The notes under the pieces are model-generated. The model was not told the DNA's origin and made no database searches. It saw only the letters and a list, made by a program, of their open reading frames with translations. Positions 31,436-42,625 of a DNA stretch of 64,000 nucleotides are shown in pieces. Position 1 is the first letter of the stretch. Each line of letters begins with the position of its first letter. The position numbers and the translations under genes are program-made. Source of the DNA: Platanthera guangdongensis (taxonomy: Eukaryota; Streptophyta; Magnoliopsida; Asparagales; Orchidaceae); assembly GCA_039583875.1 (NCBI GenBank), contig CM077161.1, positions 64,113,885 to 64,177,884 of the forward strand. The letters are read 5' to 3'.

Positions 31436-32215
31436 TCCACACCCAGAAAGATTTGAACTTGAGGCAGTGGAAATGACAAGAGTTTTTATGTGATTGAACT
31501 ACCACCCCGGGAAGGAAAATTTGGTGGCGGATTCTATAAGCCGGAAGGCACCCATGTTAAGCCATGAGTCTCAATTAGTGGCTATCGAGTTGGCTAGAGT
31601 ACTTGAAGAGATGGTGATTACACATGTGTCTACTTCTTATCCTGAGGCCAATATAGAGTATCTGTCTTTCATAAGTATATTTTGTGACATTTGAGATCAG
31701 AGTTGGGCAGAGCAAGGAATGGATGCTGCTTTGTCCTCTTTGTTCCAAGAAATTGTGGGATGATCGACAGAGGTATATATGATAAATGAAGGCCTCATTC
31801 ACTTCAATGGTAGATTATACATTCCCACAGGTGGTGGGATTCAGGAAGACATCTTTAGAGAGGCCCATTGTACCTAGTATTAGGTACATCCCAGAATTGT
31901 CAATATGAACACTAGCTTGTAGAGGACCATGTTTTGGCGCAGTATGAAGAGAGTTATCACGTACTATGTTACACATTGCGAGGCTTATCAGAAGGTGAAG
32001 GTGGAGTGCAAGAGCAATGGTGGATTATTACAGTCATTACCCATCCCATAGTGGAAGTTCGAGGATCTTTCCATGGATTTTGTTCGCGATCTTCACTGAT
32101 CTCGCCCTGGGAATGATTTAGTTTGGATGATTATAGTTCACTTGACAGAGGTTATCAAGTTTATCCCAATGAGGAAGGAGGTGCAGGCCATGCTATCCAA
32201 GCAAAAAGATCACTT
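31436..32215 (+). pseudogene. Ty3/gypsy RNase H-integrase fragment
   Basis: Plus-strand scrap of a second gypsy element. It has the RNase H end NYHPGKENLVADSISRKAP (about 31494-31550), a zinc-binding-like YVTHCEAYQKVKVEC (about 31950-32010) and an integrase core start near 32070-32200 (LSMDFVRDLH, LVWMIIVHLTEVIKFIP). Many stops. It lies in the opposite orientation to Gyp1. The right border with Copia aORF sequence is approximate. Confidence 0.75.
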
Positions 32216-33137
32216 TGACTCTTCTCCGAAGCTAATTGTAGATATAGTGGCAAAGTAGATAAACATAAATCATATGTACTAAATAATGTAAATCACAACA
32301 TGGATAAGCTACAAACCACTCTGATTGAATGGTTTACGCAAGGGGGTAAGGACATCGACCATTCGATAAAGAGCATTGGTCGAGTCTTCAATGAAGCAAC
32401 TCATCTTTCTAAATCCCATGATGCCATGATCAATTCCCATGATGTTAGCATGCATCACATTGATAGGAAGATGGGAATATACAAGGTAGATATCATCCAG
32501 CTCATTTCAGAAGTCAAAAAGGGGGATGGAAGACTACAAAGAAGAATGTGTGAGCTTACTAAGGAAGTGCGCCAGCAAATGCACAGTGTCAATACTTATA
32601 ATTATCAGAATATTAAGTGGTTGAATGAAGAGTTAACAGGAAAAGTTACAGATCAAGCTCTACCTGTTGAGGGTGAACATCCTTATGTTGGTGGAGAGTT
32701 CAATACTGGATGAGCAGAGTATTCTGAGCAGTAGTCTGTAGGGGAAAGAATGCACCTTCTTGTGTTTATCAACAAGTTTGGTCAGTTGCTGCTGAGGAAG
32801 ACGTAAAATTAATTGGAAAATCTTCTCAACCACATCACAAGAAAAGAAGGTATATATAAGTTCCCTCTGCTAGGAGATCTGAACTAAACAAAGAGAACAG
32901 AGAGTATGATGAAACATGGAGTCCAGTCTCAAAAGGAATTAACTTGGACATGTACAATATTGTTGATCTTACCAATGAAGAGACAAGGACTTACTATAGC
33001 AAAGGGGAATGGGACAAACACAAAGTTTCAAATGTGAAGACGAGGCAACACTTCAAAAAATATGGAAGGGAAACCCCGATGCTCCTCCTCCTCCTCTGAA
33101 GTATTATCCCAAGACTTATACTTATTTTGACATGTAG
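32216..33137 (+). pseudogene. CopF aORF, C-terminal part
   Basis: Homologous to the coiled-coil half of CopB aORF: TQGGKDIDHSIKSIGRVFNEA (32340-32400) aligns with LGGKALDHTITSVGNVMEQG. A KKGDG stretch at 32515-32530 is encoded by a purine run. Later blocks include a basic PHHKKRRY, YYSKGEWDKH (keeping a Trp that is a stop in CopB and CopC) and LKYYPKTYTYFDM before TAG 33135-33137. The N-terminal domain and pol are missing. Frameshifts occur after 32710. Confidence 0.72.
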
Positions 33138-33312
33138 CATGAAATGATCAAGGGGAAGCATTAATGCGACTCAATTTCTAAGTCTGTGAAATGTGTGAAA
33201 AATATGAATTCCTAAAAGACATAATTATATAAATATGAATGTTTTGATGAATTCTATCTACTTGCATTTACTGTACCTTTTTCAATGTGCTTAATTATAA
33301 TTATTCTCAGTG

Positions 33313-33425
33313 CAATTCACCTTAGTATAAGGGTTCTTATTTCTTCAAATAGGGGGAGATTATTGGATATCGTATCCATAGTAGCCCTGATTTGTAGAAG
33401 TCCCCCTGTGAACTAAGATGAATTG
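33313..33425 (+). other. Inverted repeat enclosing polypurine tract and LTR start (CopF)
   Basis: CAATTCACCTTAG (33313-33325) faces CTAAGATGAATTG (33413-33425), one mismatch. TTTCTTCAAAT (33340-33350) faces ATTTGTAGAAG (33390-33400), two mismatches. The loop is 39 nt and includes AGGGGGAGAT at 33351-33360. Confidence 0.75.
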
Positions 33426-34058
33426 GTATTGTATTTGATGTTGCATTTTCGTTATGTACTTTTAGGACTTTAATTGCTAAGTACAAACCAATGTCAGAAT
33501 ACAATGGGTCATAAAACAAAGGACTATGTAATGTAATTCCACATTGTATAGGACATAGTGTAAACTCATGTGTAATCTCTCTATTGGGGTGTACTACATC
33601 TCCAAGTACTTTGGAAGATTCAAGAAAGAATGGCTAGCTGAGTTCAAGACAATCAGAATTTTCCTAAGTAAAATTCGTTGCATCCACACATGAAGACTTG
33701 TGTCATTCTTTGAGACCTCGCGTGAGCACTCGTGTATTTCATCGAGTTTACTCGTAAGTCTCTGAAGATCTCAGAGAATGTTCTGATTTGGCTATGTAAA
33801 ATTCATTGAGTGATTTGTTGATCTCTTGTGAATACTTGATGAATTCGTCGAGTATTCTCGAGAGGTCACGTGAACACTGAACAAAAATTTTATTTTGTTT
33901 CATTTTTCAGCCAAGTCTTTTTTGTTGAAAGGACTCGAGTAATTCGTCGATTGGTTATGTAATTCGTCAAGTATTCTGGAGATATCACGTATACAAACGA
34001 CGAATGGACTTAACAATTTTTCATTTTGAATATTATGACGGCTTTCCTTTACGACATC
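33361..34058 (+). mobile_element. CopF 3' LTR, 5' portion only
   Basis: Starts TATTGGATATCGTATCC after the purine tract and keeps the SIRE-LTR start pattern (GATTTGTAGAAGTCCCCCTG). U3 words such as TTCGTCGAGTATTCTCGAG (near 33850) and ACTCGAGTAATTCGTCGA (near 33935) form a loose TCGA cluster. It is cut where LTR-2 starts. Confidence 0.7.
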
Positions 34059-34230
34059 TGTAATGTCCAGATTCATGCTAGACCCCTCGCACGTGTTTTG
34101 AGTTAGGAAAGTTGACCCAGACCTGGGGTGCACTAGTAGTAGGTGTCGAGTGATACTCGAGTAATGGGGCAAATTTCACTTAGAAGAGTTTTGGACTAAA
34201 AAGAGCATTGAGTGCATTGACTGGTTGGCA

Positions 34231-34760
34231 GGGGTCGAGTGCGTTGAGTGATACTCGACTCATAAGAAGAAATGGATTTAGAATTATACTGGTTTCATTA
34301 GGCGTCGAGTGCGTTGAGAGGTATCAACGCCATTCGACGAGCCGTTGAGTGATACTAAATGTATAAGAAGAAATGGACTTGGTATTATACTAGTTTCAGT
34401 AGGCGTCGTGTCCGTTGAGTGGTCTCAACGGCATTTGACGAGGCGTTTAGTCATACTCAATGCATAAGAAGAAATGGACTTATAATTATACTGGTTTTAG
34501 AAGGTGTCGAGTGCGTTGAGTGTTCTTAACACTATTCGATGAGGCGTTTAGTGATACTCAATGCATAGGAAGAAATGGACTTGGAATAATACTATTTCAG
34601 GGAGCATCGAGTGCATTGAGTGGACTCAACACCACTAGTCGAAGCGACGAGTGATACTCGACGAATGATAATTTAACTTAGATAATGATTTTGGATTCTA
34701 TAGGCTTTCAGTGGTCTCGACGCCATTTGATGAATCGTCGAGTGATACTCGATGATTTTG
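34231..34760 (+). repeat. LTR-2 U3 tandem repeat, about 101 bp, rich in TCGA palindromes
   Basis: Unit starts near 34302, 34402, 34503 and 34603 with GGCGTCGAGTGCGTTGAG-like words. It also contains CATTCGACGAGGCGTT, GTGATACTCRAYG and AAGAAGAAATGGACTT. Copies are diverged. Palindromic pairs such as GTCGAGTGATACTCGAC-like arms are frequent. Confidence 0.82.
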
Positions 34761-34944
34761 ACATAGAGCATTTTTTGGACAAGACTGTGTTTGTTGGTTC
34801 ATATGTACTGGCTGAATCAAGTTTTCGGGAAATGCGCAAAATGACTCATTTGGACCTCTCTCTTCAATAATACTTGTTTTAAGTAATAATGGGCGGTCCG
34901 TTGTTAGGGTGACATGTGGCAAGAAATTTAACCCTAATTCTTCT

Positions 34945-34952
34945 TATAAAAA
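34945..34952 (+). promoter_or_regulatory. LTR-2 TATA box
   Basis: TATAAAAA in TTCTTCTTATAAAAATG, about 185 bp downstream of the repeat cluster. Confidence 0.6.
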
Positions 34953-35751
34953 TGAAACATACGGGAAAACCCTAGCCGTCACTTCATTATTCTTGCCGAG
35001 TAGTTACTTGCCGAACCCGATGGAAACGAAGAAGGTCGCCGGTGTCAGATTTCTTGGAGGCCGAACTTCCTTTCGAGAATACTAATGAGGAATAAAGATG
35101 ACTCCGAGGAGAGTGTTGAGATCCTTGGTCGGAAATGAGTTGAGCTTCCTAACCATCACTTGGTTCTAGATCTTTAGTTATAATGTAGGAGAGATGTCGA
35201 CTCAAACGAGTTAGACTTGTGCGCGATGAAGATATCCTAGGAAGAGACCATGCTAGGACCTCGTCCTAGAAATTAGTTGTCTTCAACCTCTCCTCTCTTT
35301 TTTGTGAAGATGGTGGAATGGTTTTGTGAAGAGGAATGGTCTATTGAGGGTGAATAAGTTAGGAAGAAGTGTTGTATGTGGTTTTCATCAAATGGATAAA
35401 GGAAGAAGACGAATCGATGTTGTACGTTTTCCTTTAAGATGCGTGCAAAATCTATTTTATGCGCGCAACGGACTTTGAGGCCATTTTCGAGTGTGATACT
35501 GTAGGATCTAGGTATTGGGCTTAATAAAAAAGTTGTAGTCCTCGAAAAGACATTTCCAACGGATGGTTACAAGATTTCATAGGAACCTTGTAGCTCTGGT
35601 AATGTCCAGTCGAAGTTGTTGTATTGTAACATCTTTGAAAGTGAGGGATAGATCTAACTAACTCTAGAGGGGGGGGGGGGGGGGTGGATCGAGAATTTTA
35701 AAATTTTACTTTATTTTTACAGCGGATCAAAATAGATGATATATATATATA

Positions 35752-36592
35752 CTAGAATCTTCAAACGGGCTCTGCCCGTTCTCAATGCATCGCTGCGGGC
35801 TTCGCCCGCTTGGCATCGAAGCGAGCTTCGCCCGCCCCCGGAGTCCTTCGGCCGCCCCTCGTCTTTGCCCCGCAACGAAGAGGGCTTCGCCCGCTTGGTG
35901 TTCAAGCGTGCTTCGCCTGCCCCCGGAGGGCTTCGCCCGCCCCCCGGCTTCGACCACAGTAGTTTTTTAAAATATAAAAAAATTTAAAATTCAATACAAT
36001 TTTTTACTAAAATTTATTTGATTTTTTATTAAAATTTATTTGATTTTTTATTAAATTAGATTTTTTAAATAATTTTATTCATTATTTAAAACAAATAATA
36101 AAAAAATAAATTGAAAACGGTGTCATCACCCCTCACCGTTCGACGTTCGTCGAACGGGCCAACCCGTTCACCGTTCGTCGAACAGGCCAACCCGTTCGAC
36201 GTTCGTCGAATGGGCCAACCCGTTCGACGTTCGTCGAATGGGTCACACGTGCAGGTCCTTACACTGATAGGGCCATCTCCGGCGGCATCCCTGCTCACTC
36301 GACACCGAACAACCCCCGGCTTATTCGCCGGAGACCGGCAAACCCGCCGGCGGGCACCAGGCAGGCCGCCGGCGGCGAAGCCCCTGGCGGCAAAGAAGTT
36401 AGCAATAGCTGCTTGCGGAAGGGGCTATCGGGATTTCCTGATATGGGAACAGTAACTTTTTTGGAGATTTGGGTAATGGTAGACCTCCTCTCTTCAATCC
36501 AACAGCCAGAAAAGTGAGTTTGTTTGATTCTACGGTCCGGATCTAATCTATGGTGGGCCTCAAGATATGCCTATTATTTTATATAATAAAGA
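35752..36592 (-). mobile_element. Non-autonomous Helitron, about 841 bp
   Basis: On the minus strand the 5' end is TCTTTATTATATAAAATAAT. The 3' end is a hairpin ACGGGCAGAGCCCGT followed by TTGAAGATT and the terminal CTAG, adjoining host T. Insertion is into a TA-rich stretch between A and T with no target duplication. These are the classic Helitron signatures. It contains GC-rich GGGCTTCGCCCGC repeats, a 28-bp tandem array and an AT-rich centre. No Rep/helicase coding region is present, so it would depend on an autonomous relative. Confidence 0.85.
36136..36245. repeat. 28-bp tandem array in the Helitron
   Basis: Four units, most containing TTCGACG-TT-CGTCGAA, a near-perfect inverted repeat, followed by GGGCCAACCC. 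The core resembles the TTCGTCGA/TTCGACGAA words of CopD and CopE. Confidence 0.82.
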
Positions 36593-37308
36593 TATATATA
36601 TATATATATATAAACAGAAATATCACAGCATTGAAAATAAACAAGTAAATGCACAACCAGACGACACAAGGAATTTATAGTGGTTCCCCAAAAAACCTGG
36701 GTACATCCACTCTTCTACCACCCTGGTAGGAATCCACTACAGGTTATTGCTCAGGTGCCCTGCCACCACAGGTTTTTGATCAGTTTCCCTATCACCACAG
36801 GTTTTTGATCAGATGCGCTGTCACCAGAATATCTATTTTTCTAAGGGAGATATTGCAAACCTTTGTGCTTTTGATCTGGTGCCCAAAAACAAAACAAGTC
36901 TTTTGATCAGGTGACTTGTTAAACAAAAGGTTTAACTTTTGAAGGGAGTTATAACCCTGCACACAGTGAAAAAAAATAAAAATGACGTTGTCTTCTTTGT
37001 CTCAAATCTCTGAGAAGACTAGTGGATTTGTTGATGATATCAAAGCTCCCCCTGAGTTGTATGGATCTGATCAAGAGTGTATTCTTTGCTTCAGGGTGTA
37101 GGCCTTGAAAGTTGAAAACTTCTTCTTCTAGAAAATGTTTCTGAGAGATGTAAACTTTTGTCTCAGATTGAAGATCTATTGCTAAAAGAAAAGCTTGTAA
37201 TAGAAGGTGAAGAACAAGATGATTTTGTCTGTCTCTTGTTCTCTGATTTCTGATTTTCCCTTTCTTCAGATTCAAATTTTAATTACTGACAATATTCTGA
37301 AAATTCAC

Positions 37309-37317
37309 TTTATATAT
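37309..37317 (-). promoter_or_regulatory. CopD LTR TATA box
   Basis: ATATATAAA on the minus strand, downstream (in element sense) of the TCGA cluster. Confidence 0.6.
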
Positions 37318-37609
37318 TGATTGCAGATTCAAACCCATTTGAAATTTAAATTCCTTCCTTGAAATCCTCTGCATAATTTCTAGGAGTTTGAACGACTAAT
37401 TTTTGTCTTGAATGTATTTCTCTAACTGTCCCAGTAAATATGGTAGAGTAATAACTCTGTGAAATCCAAAATTAATGCTGCCAGGTAATGGCTATATTCT
37501 TGAGAATATTGAGCATTAATTATAAGAGTATTACTGTCTTAATATAATATAACTTGAAATCAAACTGACATAGTAGAACTGAGAAACTACAGAGAATATT
37601 AGTCGAATA

Positions 37610-37940
37610 GAACCTGAAAAGTGTTATTCGATCTGAGCAAGGATTTTGTCGACCTGAGCTCCAAGTTCGTCGAACTGAGATAGTATTTCGTCGAGTTGAA
37701 CTTCTGATATGAGATCACAGTTCGTCGATCTAAGCTAGACTTTCATCGATCTTAACTTCTGATATGAGATCACAGTTCGTCGATCTAAGCTAGACTTTCA
37801 TCGATCTTAACTTCTGATATGAGATCACAGTTCGTCGATCTCAGCTAGACTTTCGTCGAGTCAACTCAGAGAAGGAACTCTGAGTTCATCGATCTGAGAT
37901 CGACGATCGTCGAGCTGAGTTCAAGTATCGTCGAGTGCCT
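37610..37940 (-). repeat. CopD U3 cluster of TTCGTCGA words
   Basis: Irregular TTCGTCGATCT, TTCGTCGAACTGAG and GTCGACCTGAG words. It includes a 55-bp unit repeated three times at about 37703-37867 (GAGATCACAGTTCGTCGATC as core). Confidence 0.85.
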
Positions 37941-38137
37941 TTCCTGCATTCTTTTTATATGCTTTTCCTCTAAAGTCATCTCTCTTTAAAGTCTTCTAAA
38001 GGTGGGTTCCAACAATATAACATCATATGACTGGCCTTGACCCTGGAAATAACTTATGAACCTAGATTATTCATGTTGGGTCATTCTAATCAATCCTAAT
38101 AGTGAACCTAGCCTAAATCACAAATAGGGTTCCAACA

Positions 38138-38151
38138 ATCTCCCCTATTTT
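38138..38151 (-). promoter_or_regulatory. CopD polypurine tract
   Basis: AAAATAGGGGAGAT on the minus strand directly before the LTR start. A weaker inverted repeat (ATAGTGAACCT on the LTR side, AGGTCGCTAT on the internal side) surrounds it. Confidence 0.7.
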
Positions 38152-38386
38152 GGTGAGGTCGCTATAAAAATAAAAATAAAGAAAATCACACAACATGAAA
38201 ATTATCTTACAGAATTATAGAACTTTAGCAGATATAAACAATTGTGTCTTTTGAATATACGTATAGCAATAATAAAGTTCAAAATGCATAAGTAGAAAAT
38301 TATAAATTTTTCATTGGAGCATCTGAAGAAGGGTTTAAAGCAGGTTTTGAGAAAACCATTATTCTTTTGGTGTCCTCTGCTTCTCT

Positions 38387-40642
38387 TTAAGTCATTTTCA
38401 TTTCTTCAGCACCAAGAATCTTCATTGATGTAGCTCTAGGCACTACTGCCTCTAAATGGACACTCATATAAGTATCAACATTAAAAAGATTTTTCTTTTC
38501 ATACGTTTCTAATTCTTTCTTCCTGCAAGAAGACATTGTTGAAAATTGAGAAAGTCCTTTCCTTCTCCCCTGGCTTTCCATATCTGTGAAAGAGCTATAA
38601 TTTTTTGAATCTGGCCATTCTAAAATTAAGATCCATTTCTGGATCATAGACTGGATATAGTTTCCTTTCTTGGCTGGATTCATCTTGCTGATTACCTTCA
38701 AATGTCTGTTGTTCGCTGCTTTGATTTCTTTGTTGTTGTTTGCTGCATTGGGATCTGTGCTGCTGTCTGCTGCTGCTTTGAGATGGTCTGGAATGATAAG
38801 AAGTTGTAGACCTTCGATATTGTGAAACAATTCATGCTGATCCTGCTGCAGGAGGAGGACCTCTCCTAAATTGTAGGGGTGGAGAGTATCTCCTACTCTT
38901 CTTTCTAGTTTTCATCTCATTCTTTAAATACCTCATCCATTGATGGGAGTCTCGAGTAAGAGTAATATTGTGCAGAATGTAATAAGGGGTATCTGCTGTA
39001 GGAGAAGGTTTAGGAGAAGCCCTGGAGGGAACCTTTGTCTTGAACTTTCTCTTCTTAGACCCAGAATCTTCTGAGTAATATGACTCTTCATTATCATCAA
39101 ATTCTTCAGCAAGCAGATCATAGAGAGAATCAATTTTCTTTAGCATTTCAGCAGAAATTGCTGGTGCAGCCTATGGCTGTATATCTGCATGTATTATTTC
39201 AGCCTGTGGTTGTACAACTATATCTTATGTATTAGCCTGTACATTAGTATCTACTGTATCTTTGTCTTCAAGCATAAATTCATCAAGATTGGGCATGGAG
39301 GATTCAGCCCAACCAAACGTTGGAGGTAAGAAATCCCTTGGCTTTATATCAGTTACTTGTTCTGTAATATTCCCAATAACTTTAAAACTTGTCCTTAGTT
39401 GTTCCAAATCTACAGGACTTATTGGGGCAGTATAACAAACTATAGTTTTAGAATAATTATCAAAAACTGGTAAAGTGTTGCTATAAACTGTATCAAAAGA
39501 ATGAAGTAATGAAGGAATATCAACTGTGAGATTAAAGATAAAATCACCAACTGTGTTGATTTCTACTGCTGTCTCTTCTACTATACAAACCATTTCAGTA
39601 TCATGCAAAATTTTAACTGTTGCTGCTGTTGGAATTGCTGTTATTGCTGGAGATTCTTCATTAACGGCTGGAGCTTCTATATAGGACATCTCCCCCTGCT
39701 TGGGTTTAGAGATACCTGAACCCAGGCCCCTAGAAGATAGGACAGTGGAGCAGGAAGCTAGCTATGAAGAATGCGTATTGATGGAAGCAGTAAGTGGGGC
39801 AATGACTTTAGCTATGAGTTTCTTGAGTGTGGGGGTAATGAAGTCAAGAATGTTAGCAGAAATTGAAGAGAAATCAACATACATATAGTCATTTGGATTA
39901 GCAGATGTGGAAGGTAGATTGACAGTAGAAGAGGATGGCATAGAGCAGGTTGGACAGATGGTGAATGCCTGTGGAATGGTGGGTGTCAGAATGTCAGATG
40001 GAGTGACAATAGGAATAGTGACTTCTTGAACAGGGGAATGTTGGGGAGTGTGTTGCGGAGATGGAGATGATAGTAGTGGTTCTGTATGAAGAGAAGTGGA
40101 TAGTATGTCATCAATATGTGATGGTAGAGGCGATTGAGGAGGTGGATATGGTGTATCCTCAGAAATGTGGATTGGTAAGTGTGGAGGAGATGATGGTCTG
40201 GATGGGGAGGCAGGAGGGATGGGAGTAGAAGGTGTGTCTGTAATAACAGTGGATGATTGTTGAAGTGGAGAAACATCAACACGTGCAGTTGATGAAGGAA
40301 ATAGAGAATGATGTGGAGATGGAGGAGGAGAGTGAATGTGAGGAGCAGGAGCTTCTATTGGGTTTGGAGGAGTGACTGTATCAGTCCTTGTATCCTTAGA
40401 AGTTCTGGAGGCGGAGGCCCTTGAGGGCTTGGTGATAACCCTCTCCCATATTCCAAAGAGGGCTAATGTGAGCCTCTTGGAAGCATTTATAAATATGGTC
40501 TGGGAGACCAATAATTCTGGGCATTTGGCCTGCAGGAAAATTCCAAGTATTCTCCAATACCCAACATCCTTCATATTTACCATCTTCTTGATAGAATCAA
40601 GCAGTAAAACTCCCTAGTTCACTGATTTTTTTATTTACCAGG
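38387..40642 (-). pseudogene. CopD aORF, 3' part
   Basis: Continues the aORF after the CopC insertion. It aligns with CopE: RILGIFLQAKCPELLVSQTI then FINASKRLTLALFGIWERVI, a long Pro/Ser/Thr-rich linker, an acidic patch next to KKRKFKTKV (about 39060), and the C-terminal HLEAVVPRATSMKILGAEEM. AGGGGGAGAT, identical to the purine-tract core, occurs inside at 39688-39697. A stop shortly after the junction, another near 39690 and a frameshift near 38830 disrupt it. Function unknown; see the CopB aORF. Confidence 0.75.
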
Positions 40643-40647
40643 GCACT
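40643..40647. repeat. Target-site duplication of CopC, left copy
   Basis: GCACT, repeated at 52897-52901. Confidence 0.93.
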
Positions 40648-41519
40648 TGAAAGAATTAGTGCCTAACCACCTAGAGGGGGGATGAATAGGTGTAATTCCT
40701 GTTTTTCTTTTAAGGCAGAAAAGCTGTTCAGTTAACTAATAATAAAATGCAAATTATACTGCTAACACAACACAGCAATCACAGTAACAATCAATCACAG
40801 AGTGCACACAGTTTTTATAGTGGTTCCCCAAGATCTGGGTATATCCACTTCCCCCTTCGCCTATCTAGCAGTGTACTAGATTCAGCCGAACTTCTGCACT
40901 TCACCTCAGATCCTCAGATCTTACAACTCAGAACCCCAAACAAGGCTCCTACAGCTCAGGCAAACTGCCCTACCTCAGCCTTCAACAAGACCTACACGCA
41001 GAGATCACAATCTCCTACAACTCAGGCTCACAGCCCTACCTCAGCATTCAACAAGGCCTACCACTCAGAGAATTTACTCTCCTACACTCAACCTTTATAA
41101 AATAGGCTTACAATCTCAGATCTATAAAGATCCTACAAAAATTTGATTTAACAAAGTAAATAACCACCACCCTGACAGAGAGAGAAGGGATGGATGGCTT
41201 CTTGATGAGTTCTTGGACGAACTTGATGGCAGAGATCAACCTCTCTTAGCTTTCTTCAAAGCTTCTTGAATCTGAACTCAGTAGGGTTGAACTCTTGAGA
41301 AGTTTGATCTTCAATCATCTTCTGACTTGAGATTTAGATCTCAATCTGAATCTTTCTTGGCAGCCTGGTTCAGCAACTGCACTTCTTAGATGGAGCTCTC
41401 TCCCTCTCCAACTTCTTAGATCTTCTGTCGAAGGTCTTCTTCTTTTTGTGTTGATAGATATCTGTGTAGATTCTTCAATCTTAATTGTAATTACTTTCTT
41501 CTGTTGAAGGAGAAAGCCT

Positions 41520-41526
41520 TTTTATA
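41520..41526 (-). promoter_or_regulatory. CopC LTR TATA box
   Basis: TATAAAA on the minus strand; the equivalent in the 5' LTR is TATATAAA at 52030-52037. Confidence 0.65.
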
Positions 41527-41659
41527 GTCTTCCTCCATGGTAACCGGCTGAACCGATTTCTAACAACCTTCTGACAGCTCTGACAGTAGTAGTTGACCAG
41601 TTAGAAATGGCAGCTGTCAAGTCATCCAGTCACTTCTTGAAAATAATATCTCTGTCTGA

Positions 41660-42265
41660 AAGTGTCGAGACTGAACTTCATTATGTATCGACACAAGTAG
41701 ACTAAGTGTCGACACAAGTGGACTAAGTGTCGACACATGCCTTGTTGGTGTCGACACAACTCCTTTTGTTGTTGTAACAGCTTCTCGACACTGCTTCTTT
41801 AGAATATGTCGACACTGATTCTGTGTGTCGACACAAGCCTTCTTTTCTTTAACTTTGTTGAAACTTGCTGTATGTCCACACATCTCCTTTGCGTTGACAC
41901 AAGTACTTCTTTACTTTAACTTTGTTGAAACTTTGCTGAGTGTCGACACAAGTCCTGTGTGTCGACACATTTGATGTCGACAAGATCTTCTGTGTGTCGA
42001 CACTGCCTCTGTGTGTCGACACATTTGATGTCGACTAAGTATTCCTGTGTGTCGACACTGCCTTTTGGTGTCGACACAGTTGATGTCGACTTTGCTTCTC
42101 TGTGTGTTGACACAGCCTCTTGGTGTCGACACAGTTGATTCTGGTGTCGACTCAGCCTTTCCAAGTGTCGACACAATTAACTCCAAGTGTCGACACAGCT
42201 TTTCTCCAGTATCGACACAAGCCTTCATAAGTGTCGACACTGCTTCTCTAGGTGTCGACACATGG
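41660..42265 (-). repeat. CopC U3 cluster of GTGTCGACAC palindromes (3' LTR)
   Basis: About fifteen GTGTCGACAC or TGTCGACAC words plus variants such as GATGTCGACT over 600 bp, upstream (element sense) of the TATA box. The apparent peptides rich in 'STP' and 'CRH' on this strand are by-products. Confidence 0.9.
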
Positions 42266-42399
42266 ACTTAGAAATTTTTCTGCATTTCCTGCAATTACTT
42301 AACCTGCACATATAAACTCAAAACACATCAAATACACCTTGATGTATACCATTGAGTAGGGTGAGGCTTCTTCAAATCTGGTACACATTTTCCAATGTA

Positions 42400-42625
42400 T
42401 ATACACCATACATAACAAATACACAATATAATGTATAACAACATTATATGACAAGGTAATTTCTTAAACATAACATATAAAACAAATCAACACAGAATAA
42501 TAATAATGCTAACACAGAATAAGCTTTAATCATGTTTTTCTTCAACTACAAAAGTTTTTTTAATAGAAGTTTACATAGATTTTAAGCACTAAATTTACAA
42601 TATGATAAAATCTAGTAAATCTAAT
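42400..42625 (-). other. CopC segment between aORF and 3' LTR
   Basis: AT-rich, no gene, and no purine tract. Other elements of this type have AGGGGGAGAT here. Confidence 0.6.

Larger units (their letters stand above)
34059..35635 (+). mobile_element. LTR-2: LTR related to LTR-1, right part lost
   Basis: Begins TGTAATGTCCAGATTC. Has a tandem repeat cluster, a TATA box, an ACCCTAA-type leader, and a region (about 35040-35625) matching LTR-1 at about 230-1000. It ends where the CopD LTR starts. Its 3' half is not found to the right of CopD. Confidence 0.65.
35636..38137 (-). mobile_element. CopD 3' LTR with Helitron inside
   Basis: On the minus strand it starts TGTTGGAACCC next to the purine tract. 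Its other end, TGAAAGTGAGGG on the plus strand, is placed by analogy with CopC and CopE. Net length without the Helitron is about 1661 bp. The TATA is at 37309-37317 and the TCGA cluster upstream of it. The 3' hairpin is decayed and its loop has expanded to 16 G (35669-35684). Confidence 0.78.
40648..42399 (-). mobile_element. CopC 3' LTR
   Basis: About 1752 bp matching 51150-52889. The outer end is TGAAAGAATTAG on the plus strand. The inner end loses homology after CCAATGTA: the expected CCCAACA and a purine tract are missing. Contains the C-tract hairpin (40668-40692), TATA (41520-41526) and the GTGTCGACAC cluster. Confidence 0.88.

Noticed and set aside
34685..34922. Short frames at the end of LTR-2 U3
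   Set aside because: They overlap the tandem repeat and TATA region, with no homology to retroelement proteins.
35736..36455. Pro/Arg-rich open frames inside the Helitron
   Set aside because: Frames on both strands come from GGGCTTCGCCCGC and TTCGTCGAA repeats; no Rep, helicase or captured gene domain is visible.
36941..37275. Minus-strand 108-codon frame in the CopD LTR
   Set aside because: It spans the LTR leader; composition is ordinary for the region and no counterpart is open in the CopE LTR.
39986..40282. His/Leu-rich frame opposite or beside the aORF linker (also 59458-59754)
   Set aside because: Shadow of the Pro/Ser-rich aORF linker in a neighbouring frame.
41617..42271. Ser/Thr/Cys/His-rich frames over the GTGTCGACAC clusters (also 52422-52751)
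   Set aside because: Translation of a non-coding palindrome cluster; nothing but the repeat is encoded.
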